From Pseudomonas iridis (lineage in GTDB: Bacteria > Pseudomonadota > Gammaproteobacteria > Pseudomonadales > Pseudomonadaceae): a stretch of 64,000 bases of DNA. Below the pieces are notes generated by a model, which did not search any database, was not told the DNA's origin, and saw only the letters and a program-made list of their open reading frames with translations. A program made the translations under genes and the position numbers. The stretch is taken from assembly GCF_017980685.1 (NCBI RefSeq), contig NZ_JACXXO010000019.1, positions 1 through 64,000 of the forward strand, written 5' to 3'. Shown here piece after piece: positions 51,734 to 59,496 of this stretch. Position 1 is the first letter of the stretch. Every line of letters begins with the position of its first letter.

Positions 51734-52467
51734 CCTTCGACCCCTTCGGCGATTTCGATACAGCAGGTTATCTTCAAAACTCGCTCAAACTCAAAGACCC
51801 CATCGAAGTAAAGGAGTCTGAGCACCTCTCATTCGAAGCCAGTATCGATGAGGCTCTTGCCTATCTAGCCAAGAAAAAGCCCATCGACTACAAAACCATC
51901 CTCAAAACCCACGAAATCCTATTCTCCGGTTTTTACCCTTGGGCGGGGAAAGACAGGAATGAGCTGGTTCCCCATCTGGCAGTTTTCAAGGGATCGAAAG
52001 ACGATCCTCATCACACGATATTTGAGCGTCCGGAGCTGATCAAAAGGTCAGTCGAATACGCGCTTGAACTCGCAGCCAACAAGAAACGCTTCCGGACCCG
52101 ACCGGGTGAGGTAATGGGCCAACTGGCTTCTGCTCACCCCTTTCTGGATGGCAATGGACGCACAATCCTGCTGGTTTACATGGAACTGTGTTTTCGGACC
52201 AAATTCGCCATCGACTGGTCAAAGACAAGCAAGGACGACTACTTGCGAGCGCTCAGCGAAGAAATTCGAGATCCTTTCCAAGGCCATCTGGATGATTACC
52301 TGGCGCCTTTCATCGTCAACATCTCCAGCCGAGAAGAATGGCCAGAAATGATTGGCCGTATAACGGGACTGGATGGTCTGGACAAGGAAGGCATTACGTA
52401 CCAGAGTCTTGATGATCCAGAGGTTCAGCAGCTCTACAAAACGTACCGGGCGCGGCCTTTCGAATGA
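51730..52467 (+). CDS. Fic-domain protein (probable AMPylating toxin)
   Basis: A 245-residue Fic protein. The active-site motif is HPFLDGNGRTIL (His136 to Leu147); canonical Fic is HPFx[D/E]GNGRxxR, so the last Arg, which grips the ATP phosphates, is Leu here. The flap ENELVPHLAVFKG-like (NELVPHLAVF) and the FSGFYPWAGKDRNEL segment are typical. Family members transfer AMP to targets such as gyrase. It overlaps the antitoxin gene by ATGA. Activity may be reduced or altered. Confidence 0.88.
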   Translation: MTFDPFGDFDTAGYLQNSLKLKDPIEVKESEHLSFEASIDEALAYLAKKKPIDYKTILKTHEILFSGFYPWAGKDRNELVPHLAVFKGSKDDPHHTIFERPELIKRSVEYALELAANKKRFRTRPGEVMGQLASAHPFLDGNGRTILLVYMELCFRTKFAIDWSKTSKDDYLRALSEEIRDPFQGHLDDYLAPFIVNISSREEWPEMIGRITGLDGLDKEGITYQSLDDPEVQQLYKTYRARPFE

Positions 52468-52506
52468 TGGTCATCTGGGAATTCTGATTTTGTACCGCAG
52501 AAGAAC

Positions 52507-52534
52507 CAAAAGCCTGCTTTTCAGGGCAGGCTTT
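52507..52534. terminator. Terminator of ycaC-like copy A, left end of direct repeat A
   Basis: AAAAGCCTGC pairs with GCAGGCTTTT around an 8-base loop, with flanking A and T tracts; it serves the minus-strand hydrolase and also lies after the Fic gene. Confidence 0.9.
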
Positions 52535-52552
52535 TCGTCAGTCGCCGTCGAC

Positions 52553-53185
52553 TTACTTTTGCTGCGCCGTCAGCGCCGCATAACCATTCATCAAGTTGCG
52601 ATAGTTCGGGATCCGCTGCGACAGCAGATTACCCAGTCCTTCGATGTCGTTGCGCCAGTCGCGGTGCAGCTCACAGGCTACCGAGAACCAGTTCATCATC
52701 TGTGCGCCGGCCTGAGTCATGCGGATCCATGCGGCTTGTTGCACGGTGGTGTTGAAAGTGCCGGAGGCATCGGTGACCACGAACACATCAAACCCTTCGG
52801 CCAAGGCTGACAGTGTCGGGAATGCCACACAAACATCGGTGACCACGCCAGCAATGATGATCTGCTTGCGGCCGGTGGCTTTGATCGCCTTGACGAAGTC
52901 TTCGTTGTCCCAGGCATTGATCTGGCCTGGACGGGCGATGTAGGGCGCATCCGGGAACATCTCTTTCAGTTCCGGTACCAGTGGGCCGTTCGGGCCTTGT
53001 TCGAAACTGGTGGTGAGGATGGTCGGCAATTCGAAGAACTTCGCCAGATCGGCCAACGCCAGAACGTTGTTCTTGAATTCGTTCGGCGAGAAGTCCTGCA
53101 CCAGAGAAATCAAACCGGTCTGGTGGTCAACCAGCAGTACTACGGCGTCGTCTTTGTTGAGGCGGTTGTAGGTTGGCGTGTTCAT
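52553..53185 (-). CDS. Isochorismatase-family hydrolase, YcaC type (copy A)
   Basis: A 210-residue cysteine hydrolase of the isochorismatase superfamily, YcaC branch. Asp20 (LLVDHQTG) and Cys119 (VVTDVCVAF) of the catalytic set are visible, with conserved TTSFEQGPNGP. YcaC has an unknown substrate. AAGGA lies 8 bases before the ATG. A nearly identical copy is at 58640; the only protein difference is Ile154 here versus Ser there. Its upstream region is duplicated as well, so both should be under similar control. Confidence 0.9.
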   Translation of the reverse strand: MNTPTYNRLNKDDAVVLLVDHQTGLISLVQDFSPNEFKNNVLALADLAKFFELPTILTTSFEQGPNGPLVPELKEMFPDAPYIARPGQINAWDNEDFVKAIKATGRKQIIIAGVVTDVCVAFPTLSALAEGFDVFVVTDASGTFNTTVQQAAWIRMTQAGAQMMNWFSVACELHRDWRNDIEGLGNLLSQRIPNYRNLMNGYAALTAQQK

Positions 53186-53384
53186 CTGTGCAGTCCTTTT
53201 TAGTTGGGGAAGTTCTTGTTGCGTTCAAGATGGGCTCAGATTACTGACACTCCAGCGCTGGATAAATCGGCTGAAAAGCGTTTGACCGTCAACCCAAAAA
53301 GGACAATCCAAAACATCGATCTGAATCCCCTCGCGCCTTCGGGGTCGATGGGTAAGGCAGGTTCGCTGACAGAGGAATAAACAG

Positions 53385-53708
53385 ATGCACCCAACCACGC
53401 CTGACGGCCGTTATTTCGTGGTCAAAGAACGGCTTTGGCGATGCAGCAACCCGTCTTTGGACCCGCAACAACGCCAGCATCTCGTCGACGACTTGATGAC
53501 TGCGCGACGCGAAATCAAAGCGGCGAAGTCGCTGGGTGACCCGCAAGAATTGAAAACAGCCAGGGCGCATGTGCAAGCCGCCAAAGTGGCACTGGGCGAA
53601 CGTGGCCCGGTCTGGTGGGAGGACGGCAGTGCGGATTACAACCGATACAAAGTGAGCAACACGCCGTATGCCGAGTGGTATCAAACGCTGAAGCCGCAAA
53701 GCGATTAA
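53385..53708 (+). CDS. Conserved hypothetical protein
   Basis: A 107-residue soluble protein starting MHPTTPDGRYFVVKERLWRCSNPSL. A helical middle (QQRQHLVDDLMTARREIKAAKSL, ELKTARAHVQAAKVALGERG) is followed by GPVWWEDGSADYNRYKVSNTPYAEWYQTL. The sequence has the feel of a conserved family of unknown function. GAGG precedes the ATG. It lies immediately inside the left direct repeat. Confidence 0.75.
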   Translation: MHPTTPDGRYFVVKERLWRCSNPSLDPQQRQHLVDDLMTARREIKAAKSLGDPQELKTARAHVQAAKVALGERGPVWWEDGSADYNRYKVSNTPYAEWYQTLKPQSD

Positions 53709-53746
53709 AGCGTTCGCTACCTGCGCAATGAGTGCTGACAGATGAG

Positions 53747-54745
53747 TCAGTCAAGTCGAGCCGTGCTGTCACGTGGCGTCAGCTGGAACGGCAACACCAC
53801 ATGTCGGGCAGGCAACGGCTGCTTCTCGATCAGCGCAATCAGCATTTCGACGGCTTTCTCGCCGAACATTTCCGCCGGTTGGGAGATGGTTGTCAGCGGC
53901 GGATCGCAATAAGCCGCCATCGGAATGTCATCGAATCCCGCCAGCGAAATATCCTCCGGGACGCGCAACCCCTGCTCCTTGATGCGCTTCAACGCACCAA
54001 TCGCCATCTCGTCATTTTCACAAAACAGCGCACTCGGCCGGTCAGCGAGCGCAAGCATTTTTCCGGCGCCGGCATAGCCCGCAGCCAGACTGAAATCCCC
54101 GTGACAAACAAGCGCATCGTCCAGCGCAAGGCCCGCCTGGCGTATCGCCTGCTCGTACCCCGCCAGACGATCTCGCGTCAGCGGACTGCCTTTCGACCCT
54201 TTGATCAGGCCTATGCGCCGATGCCCAAGCGCAATCAAATGCTCGGTCATCGCCTTGGCGGCCGCGACGTTGTCGAGGCTGATTGTCGGATGACGCCCTT
54301 GCTGGATCACTTCGCAGGCATTGACGATCGGCGGCAGATCCTTCCCCGCCATTGAGCCTTCGAAGGGATCGAAGGCGCGCAGTTGAATCACGCCATCCGC
54401 TTGATGGGCGTACACCAGATCGGCGAACTGGCGTTCCAGTGCTTCGCGGCCCTGAGTGTCGCAGAGCAACAATCTGTAGCCGGCGGCGTGCGCAGCCTTT
54501 TGCGCACCGCTGATGACCCGGGCGAAAAACGTGTTGGCAATGGTCGGGACCAGAATCACCAGGTTCCCGGTTTTGCGTGAGCGAAACTGCACCGCCATCA
54601 GGTTCGGCCTATACCCGGCCTGTTCGACGGCAGCCATGACCCGATCGCGGGTGTCGGGCAGTACGCGCTCCGGCGACTTCAGCGTTCTTGACACTGTTGC
54701 CACCGAAACGCCCGCCAGCCGTGCCACTTCGCGGATATTGGACAA
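53747..54745 (-). CDS. LacI-family transcriptional regulator
   Basis: A 332-residue repressor with the LacI HTH (NIREVARLAGVSVATVSRTL, residues 3-22), the hinge (YRPNLMAVQFRSRKTGNLV) and a two-lobed sugar-binding domain (AGFDDIPMAAYCDPPLTTISQP). It is divergent from the Gfo/Idh-epimerase-permease operon. A perfect palindrome, ATGTAACCGGTTACAT, lies between and is the likely operator, so it probably represses the operon and itself, with a sugar-derived inducer. Confidence 0.93.
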   Translation of the reverse strand: MSNIREVARLAGVSVATVSRTLKSPERVLPDTRDRVMAAVEQAGYRPNLMAVQFRSRKTGNLVILVPTIANTFFARVISGAQKAAHAAGYRLLLCDTQGREALERQFADLVYAHQADGVIQLRAFDPFEGSMAGKDLPPIVNACEVIQQGRHPTISLDNVAAAKAMTEHLIALGHRRIGLIKGSKGSPLTRDRLAGYEQAIRQAGLALDDALVCHGDFSLAAGYAGAGKMLALADRPSALFCENDEMAIGALKRIKEQGLRVPEDISLAGFDDIPMAAYCDPPLTTISQPAEMFGEKAVEMLIALIEKQPLPARHVVLPFQLTPRDSTARLD

Positions 54746-54869
54746 ATCTGGCTCGCTCTTTCAATCAAATCGGCCGCCGAGCTTACCGCACAGCGGCGCG
54801 CGCCGAAACGCCGACATTCGTCAGGCGAGGTTTGACAGCGGTGCATTTCAAGCCTAGATTTCGCCTGCG

Positions 54870-54885
54870 ATGTAACCGGTTACAT
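54870..54885. promoter_or_regulatory. LacI-type operator between lacI-like gene and sugar operon
   Basis: ATGTAACCGGTTACAT is a perfect 16-bp palindrome with the central CG typical of LacI/GalR sites, 39 bp before the Gfo/Idh start. Confidence 0.85.
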
Positions 54886-54923
54886 AATAGACAACTTATG
54901 CACTCTCCACAGAGACAATTGCC

Positions 54924-56114
54924 ATGATTGCTGCTGCTCGAAGAATAAGAATGGGCTTCGTCGGTGGGGGTGAAGGCGCCTTCATCGCTCAGGCACACCG
55001 GCAGGCCGCCGGCCTCGATGGTCGCTTCGAACTGGTCTGCGGTGCGTTCAGCCGAGACGTGCAAAACAATCAGCGCAGCGGCGCCGCACTCGGGCTGCCC
55101 GCGCAACGCTGTTATGACACCTGGCAAGACATGCTCGCCGCCGAATCCATGCTGTCGCCCGCTCAGCGCATGGAACTGCTGGTGATCGTCACGCCTAATC
55201 ACTTGCACGCGCCTGTTGCCAGCGCAGCGTTGAGCGCCGGTTTCCATGTTTTCAGCGAGAAGCCTGCTGCGCTCAATCTGGCCGAAGTGCAGGCGCTCGA
55301 ACGCGTCGTCCGCAGCAGCCAGCGAATCTACGCGCTGGCGCACACGTATCTGGGTTACGCGATGGTCTGGCAGGCCCGGGAAATGGTCGCCAGCGGCGTT
55401 ATTGGTCGCCTGCGCAAAGTCCTCGTCGAATACCCGCAAGGCTGGCTCAGCACCGACGTCGCCGGCCAAGGCAACAAGCAGGCCGACTGGCGCGACAACC
55501 CAGAGCAATCGGGCATCGGCGGCTGCATCGGTGACATCGGCACTCACGCGTTTTCCCTGGCTGAGTTTGTCGCCGGTCAGCCCATCGAGTTCATCAGCGC
55601 GATGCTCGGCTCGCATTTCAGCAGCCGTCAACTGGATGACGACGCCGCCATGTTGTTCAAAATGGCCGACGGCGCCAGCGGCGTGTTGATCGCCAGTCAG
55701 GTCTGCGCCGGTGAAGAGAATCCGCTGAAAATTCGTCTGTATGGTGACAAGGGAGGCCTTGAGTGGCGTCAGGAAGAGCCCGCCAGTCTGACCCACCGAC
55801 CATTGAACGAACCCATGCGCGTGCTGCGATCCGGTCTCGGCCAAGCGTGGTTATGTGAAGCTGCAACCCGACGCATGCGCCTGCCCGCCGGGCACCCGGA
55901 AGGTTATCTGGAGGCCATGGCCAATCTGTATGGCGACCTCGCGCAGGCGATTCTTGCGGGCACGAGCGGCCCTGATGCGCCAGGCGTACCCGGCATAGAG
56001 ACCGGCCTGCGCGGCATGGCCTTCATCGAAACGGCTATCGCCAACCATCGCGGTGATGCCAAGTGGAGCGAAATACCTCGCCAGTCAATCGGAGCATCCG
56101 CCAATGAAAACTGA
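54924..56114 (+). CDS. Gfo/Idh/MocA-family sugar dehydrogenase
   Basis: A 396-residue NAD(P)-dependent sugar oxidoreductase: GFVGGGEGAFIAQAHRQAA at the cofactor site, TPNHLHAPVASAALSAGFHVFSEKPAAL with the EKP motif, and GGCIGDIGTHAFSLAEF with the catalytic-type Asp and His. It probably oxidises a sugar or glycoside, perhaps at C3. First gene of a LacI-controlled operon; it overlaps the epimerase gene by 11 bp. Confidence 0.88.
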   Translation: MIAAARRIRMGFVGGGEGAFIAQAHRQAAGLDGRFELVCGAFSRDVQNNQRSGAALGLPAQRCYDTWQDMLAAESMLSPAQRMELLVIVTPNHLHAPVASAALSAGFHVFSEKPAALNLAEVQALERVVRSSQRIYALAHTYLGYAMVWQAREMVASGVIGRLRKVLVEYPQGWLSTDVAGQGNKQADWRDNPEQSGIGGCIGDIGTHAFSLAEFVAGQPIEFISAMLGSHFSSRQLDDDAAMLFKMADGASGVLIASQVCAGEENPLKIRLYGDKGGLEWRQEEPASLTHRPLNEPMRVLRSGLGQAWLCEAATRRMRLPAGHPEGYLEAMANLYGDLAQAILAGTSGPDAPGVPGIETGLRGMAFIETAIANHRGDAKWSEIPRQSIGASANEN

Positions 56115-57186
56115 TCAAACAAACCCTGGCGGCATGCGCGGCCCGGGCATCTTTCTCGCGCAATTCATCTCGGACGAAGCGCCCTTTGACTCCCTCGCCA
56201 ACATTGCACAGTGGGCGGCCTCGCAAGGCTACAAGGCCATCCAGTTGCCGACCCTTGGCACGCGTTTCATTGATCTTGAGCGCGCCGCCGACAGTCAGGA
56301 TTACTGCGACGAACTCATCGCAATCTGCGCCAAGGCCGGTGTGGTGATCAGCGAATTGTCGACGCATCTGCAAGGCCAACTGGTCGCGGTGCATCCGGCG
56401 TTCGACAGCCTCTTCGACGACTTCGCCCCACAGGATGTGCGCGGCAAGCCGCAAGCGCGCACCGAGTGGGCGATCAACCAGATGAAGCTCGCGGCGCGCG
56501 CCAGTCAGCGCCTGGGGCTGACAGCCCATGCAACCTTTTCCGGCGCCCTGCTCTGGCCGTATGTCTACCCGTGGCCGCAACGACCTGCCGGTCTGGTCGA
56601 GCAAGGTTTTGCTGAACTGGCCAAGCGCTGGCTACCCATACTCGACTGTTTCGACGAGGCCGGTGTCGACCTGTGTTACGAAATCCATCCCGGCGAAGAC
56701 CTGCACGACGGCGCCTCTTTCGAACGCTTTCTTGAGGCGGTGAATCATCATCCGCGCGCGGCGATTCTGTATGACCCGAGCCACTTGTTGTTACAGCAGA
56801 TGGATTATCTGGGCTTCATTGATCGCTATCACGAGCGCATCCGCATGTTTCATGTGAAAGACGCAGAGTTCCGTCCCGATGCACGCTCCGGTGTCTACGG
56901 CGGCTATCAAGGCTGGGTTGATCGTCCGGGCAGATTCCGCTCGCTGGGCGATGGCCAGATCGACTTCAAATCGATCTTCAGCAAGTTGACCCAATACGAC
57001 TTCAACGGCTGGGCCGTGCTCGAGTGGGAATGCTGTCTGAAAGATGCTGCGCAAGGCGCTGCCGAAGGCGCCGCATTCATTGAACAACACATGATCACCA
57101 AGACCCGCAAGGCGTTCGACGACTTCGCCAGCGTGAGCGCTGACGCGCAATCGAATCGACGTCTTTTGGGGCTCCAAGACCACTGA
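56104..57186 (+). CDS. TIM-barrel sugar phosphate isomerase/epimerase
   Basis: A 360-residue AP-endonuclease-2-fold protein of the xylose-isomerase-like superfamily. Metal and substrate residues are visible in CYEIHPGEDLHDG, LYDPSHLLLQ, MFHVKDAEFRPD and VLEWEC. It isomerises or epimerises, or in some relatives eliminates, a keto-sugar made by the Gfo/Idh partner. GGAG lies 9 bases before ATG 56104; the upstream in-frame codon at 56053 would overlap more. Confidence 0.9.
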   Translation: MKTDQTNPGGMRGPGIFLAQFISDEAPFDSLANIAQWAASQGYKAIQLPTLGTRFIDLERAADSQDYCDELIAICAKAGVVISELSTHLQGQLVAVHPAFDSLFDDFAPQDVRGKPQARTEWAINQMKLAARASQRLGLTAHATFSGALLWPYVYPWPQRPAGLVEQGFAELAKRWLPILDCFDEAGVDLCYEIHPGEDLHDGASFERFLEAVNHHPRAAILYDPSHLLLQQMDYLGFIDRYHERIRMFHVKDAEFRPDARSGVYGGYQGWVDRPGRFRSLGDGQIDFKSIFSKLTQYDFNGWAVLEWECCLKDAAQGAAEGAAFIEQHMITKTRKAFDDFASVSADAQSNRRLLGLQDH

Positions 57187-57227
57187 TTTACCGCTGTTAC
57201 CGACATAAAAATAATACGGTGATTGAA

Positions 57228-58466
57228 ATGAACGTAATGAATGCGCGACTCAGCGTCATGATGTTTTTGCAGTTTTTTATCTGGGGTGGCTGGTTCGTCA
57301 CCCTCGGCACCTTCCTCACCACAACGCTGGCGGCCAGCGGTGGGCAGGTGGGGATGGCGTTTTCGACCCAGTCCTGGGGAGCGATCATTGCGCCCTTCGT
57401 CATTGGCCTGATTGCCGATCGATTCTTCAACGCCGAACGCATCCTGGCGGTGCTGCACCTGATCGGCGCAGTGCTGCTGTTCCAGCTCTATCGGGCGGCG
57501 GATTTCAGCGATTTTTATCCCTATGTGCTGGCCTACATGATGGTCTACATGCCGACGCTGGCCCTGGTCAATGCGGTGGCGTTCCGCCAAATCAAAGACC
57601 CCGCCCTGGAGTTTTCGCGCATACGGGTCTGGGGCACCGTCGGCTGGATTGTCGCCGGCATCGTCATCAGCTTCGGCTTTGCCTGGGACTCCCAACAGGC
57701 CATCGCGGCGGGCGGCCTGCGCAACACTTTCCTGATGTCTGCCGTTGCGTCGCTGGTATTGGGGCTTTACAGCTTCAGCCTGCCGAACACCGCCCCGCTG
57801 AAATCCACTGAAGGGTCGGCAAGCCTGAAGCAGATGCTGGGTGTGGATGCGTTGAGTCTGCTCAAGGATCGCAGCTATCTGGTGTTCTTCCTCGCGTCCA
57901 TTCTGATCTGCATTCCCCTGGCGTTTTATTACCAGAATGCCAACCCGTTCCTCGCCGAAATCGGCGTCACCAATCCGACGGCGAAGATGGCCATCGGGCA
58001 AGTGTCCGAAGTGCTGTTCATGCTGCTTCTGCCGCTGTTCATTCAGCGCTTCGGCATCAAGATTGCGTTGCTGGTCGGCATGCTGGCCTGGGCGCTGCGA
58101 TACGTGCTGTTTGCCTTCGGCGATAACGGTGATCAGGCGTTCATGCTGCTCATCGGTATTGCCCTGCACGGCGTTTGCTACGACTTTTTCTTCGTCTGCG
58201 GGCAGATCTACACCGACGCCAAGGCCCCAGAGCGCTTTCGCAGCTCGGCTCAGGGCCTGATTACCCTGGCGACTTACGGTTTGGGCATGCTCGTCGGCTT
58301 CTGGATCGCCGGCCAGATTACCGACCACTTTGCCTCACCAAACGGGCATGACTGGCGCAGCATCTGGCTGTTTCCGGCCGGTTTCTCGGTCGCGGTGCTG
58401 CTGCTTTTCTGGCTGACGTTCAAGGGGCGGGACAGCGACAAGGCGGTGGTCCCCTCACCCGTTTAG
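57228..58466 (+). CDS. MFS permease of the nucleoside:H+ symporter (NHS) type
   Basis: A 412-residue 12-helix transporter with the NupG-like start LSVMMFLQFFIWGGWFVTLGTFL, the central SRIRVWGTVGWIVAGIV and GIALHGVCYDFFFVCGQIYTD. It probably imports the nucleoside or glycoside degraded by the operon. The ATG at 57228 with GGTGA upstream is preferred to the GTG at 57219. Third gene of the operon; 41 bp after the epimerase. Confidence 0.9.
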   Translation: MNVMNARLSVMMFLQFFIWGGWFVTLGTFLTTTLAASGGQVGMAFSTQSWGAIIAPFVIGLIADRFFNAERILAVLHLIGAVLLFQLYRAADFSDFYPYVLAYMMVYMPTLALVNAVAFRQIKDPALEFSRIRVWGTVGWIVAGIVISFGFAWDSQQAIAAGGLRNTFLMSAVASLVLGLYSFSLPNTAPLKSTEGSASLKQMLGVDALSLLKDRSYLVFFLASILICIPLAFYYQNANPFLAEIGVTNPTAKMAIGQVSEVLFMLLLPLFIQRFGIKIALLVGMLAWALRYVLFAFGDNGDQAFMLLIGIALHGVCYDFFFVCGQIYTDAKAPERFRSSAQGLITLATYGLGMLVGFWIAGQITDHFASPNGHDWRSIWLFPAGFSVAVLLLFWLTFKGRDSDKAVVPSPV

Positions 58467-58479
58467 ACACTATCGTCCC

Positions 58480-58568
58480 CTGTAGGAGCTGCGGCACGCT
58501 GCGATGTTTTGATCCTGATTTAAAGATCAGAATAATCGCAGCCCCGCTGCACTCGAATGCGCCTACAG
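58480..58568. repeat. Long inverted repeat (Pseudomonas intergenic repeat)
   Basis: CTGTAGGAGCTGCGGCACGC ... GCCTACAG, with an internal GATC-rich hairpin, very like 51205-51296. It sits between the permease gene and direct repeat B. Confidence 0.8.
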
Positions 58569-58595
58569 GATGTTGTGTGTTCAGTTGAACGAACT

Positions 58596-58622
58596 AAAGC
58601 CTGCTTTTCAGGGCAGGCTTTT
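58596..58622. terminator. Terminator of ycaC-like copy B
   Basis: AAAGCCTGC/GCAGGCTTT with an 8-base loop, the same hairpin as at 52507; serves the minus-strand hydrolase. Confidence 0.88.
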
Positions 58623-58639
58623 AGTCAGTCAGCGTCGAC

Positions 58640-59272
58640 TTATTTTTGCTGCGCCGTCAGCGCCGCATAACCATTCATCAAGTTGCGATAGTTCGGAATC
58701 CGCTGCGACAGCAGATTGCCCAGTCCTTCGATGTCGTTGCGCCAGTCGCGGTGCAGCTCACAGGCTACCGAGAACCAGTTCATCATTTGTGCGCCGGCCT
58801 GAGTCATGCGGCTCCATGCGGCTTGTTGCACGGTGGTGTTGAAGGTGCCGGAGGCGTCGGTGACCACGAACACATCAAACCCTTCGGCCAGTGCCGACAA
58901 TGTCGGGAACGCCACACAAACATCAGTCACCACGCCGGCAATGATGATCTGCTTGCGGCCAGTAGCCTTGATCGCCTTGACGAAGTCTTCGTTGTCCCAG
59001 GCGTTGATCTGGCCTGGACGGGCGATGTAGGGCGCGTCCGGGAACATCTCTTTCAGTTCCGGTACCAATGGGCCGTTCGGGCCTTGTTCGAAACTGGTGG
59101 TGAGGATGGTCGGCAGTTCGAAGAATTTCGCCAGATCGGCCAGGGCTAAAACGTTGTTCTTGAACTCGTTTGGCGAGAAGTCCTGCACCAGAGAAATCAA
59201 ACCGGTCTGGTGGTCAACCAGCAGTACTACGGCGTCGTCTTTGTTGAGGCGGTTGTAGGTTGGAGTATTCAT
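58640..59272 (-). CDS. Isochorismatase-family hydrolase, YcaC type (copy B)
   Basis: A 210-residue paralogue of copy A with the same catalytic Asp20 and Cys119 and the single change Ser154. By eye the two genes differ at about 31 nucleotides, all but one silent, so the duplication is not fresh and both proteins are under strong purifying selection or occasional gene conversion. The upstream AAGGA and start are as in copy A. Confidence 0.9.
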   Translation of the reverse strand: MNTPTYNRLNKDDAVVLLVDHQTGLISLVQDFSPNEFKNNVLALADLAKFFELPTILTTSFEQGPNGPLVPELKEMFPDAPYIARPGQINAWDNEDFVKAIKATGRKQIIIAGVVTDVCVAFPTLSALAEGFDVFVVTDASGTFNTTVQQAAWSRMTQAGAQMMNWFSVACELHRDWRNDIEGLGNLLSQRIPNYRNLMNGYAALTAQQK

Positions 59273-59496
59273 CTGTGCAGTCCTTTTTAGTTGGGTAAGT
59301 TCTTGTTGCGTTCAAGATGGGCACAGATTACTGACACTCCAGCGCTGGATAAACCGGCTGAAAAGCGTTTCACCGTCAACCCAAAAAGGACAATCACGCG
59401 ACGCTGATCACGGATTTAGCTGCGATCCCGAACTTCGCGGCGATCCTTGTCATACTGTTACCCGCTTCACGTGTGCAATAAACCAAGGAGATGTTC

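Larger units (their letters stand above)
52507..53308. repeat. Direct repeat copy A (about 800 bp, contains ycaC-like gene)
   Basis: From the terminator to AAAAAGGACAATC, this matches 58596-59395 in the same orientation at about 95% by eye. Sequence diverges at once outside both ends. It bounds a 5.3-kb sugar module. Confidence 0.85.
58596..59395. repeat. Direct repeat copy B (about 800 bp, contains ycaC-like gene)
   Basis: Matches 52507-53308 from the terminator hairpin through the gene and about 120 bp of upstream DNA. Similarity stops abruptly after AAAAAGGACAATC. Confidence 0.85.

Noticed and set aside
56907-58328. 473-residue ORF antisense to the epimerase and permease
   Set aside because: Gln/His/Arg-rich shadow without a fold; the plus-strand genes are clear families.
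52507-59395. The ycaC duplication as an assembly artefact
   Set aside because: The two copies differ at about 31 scattered, nearly all silent sites, and their outside flanks are distinct.
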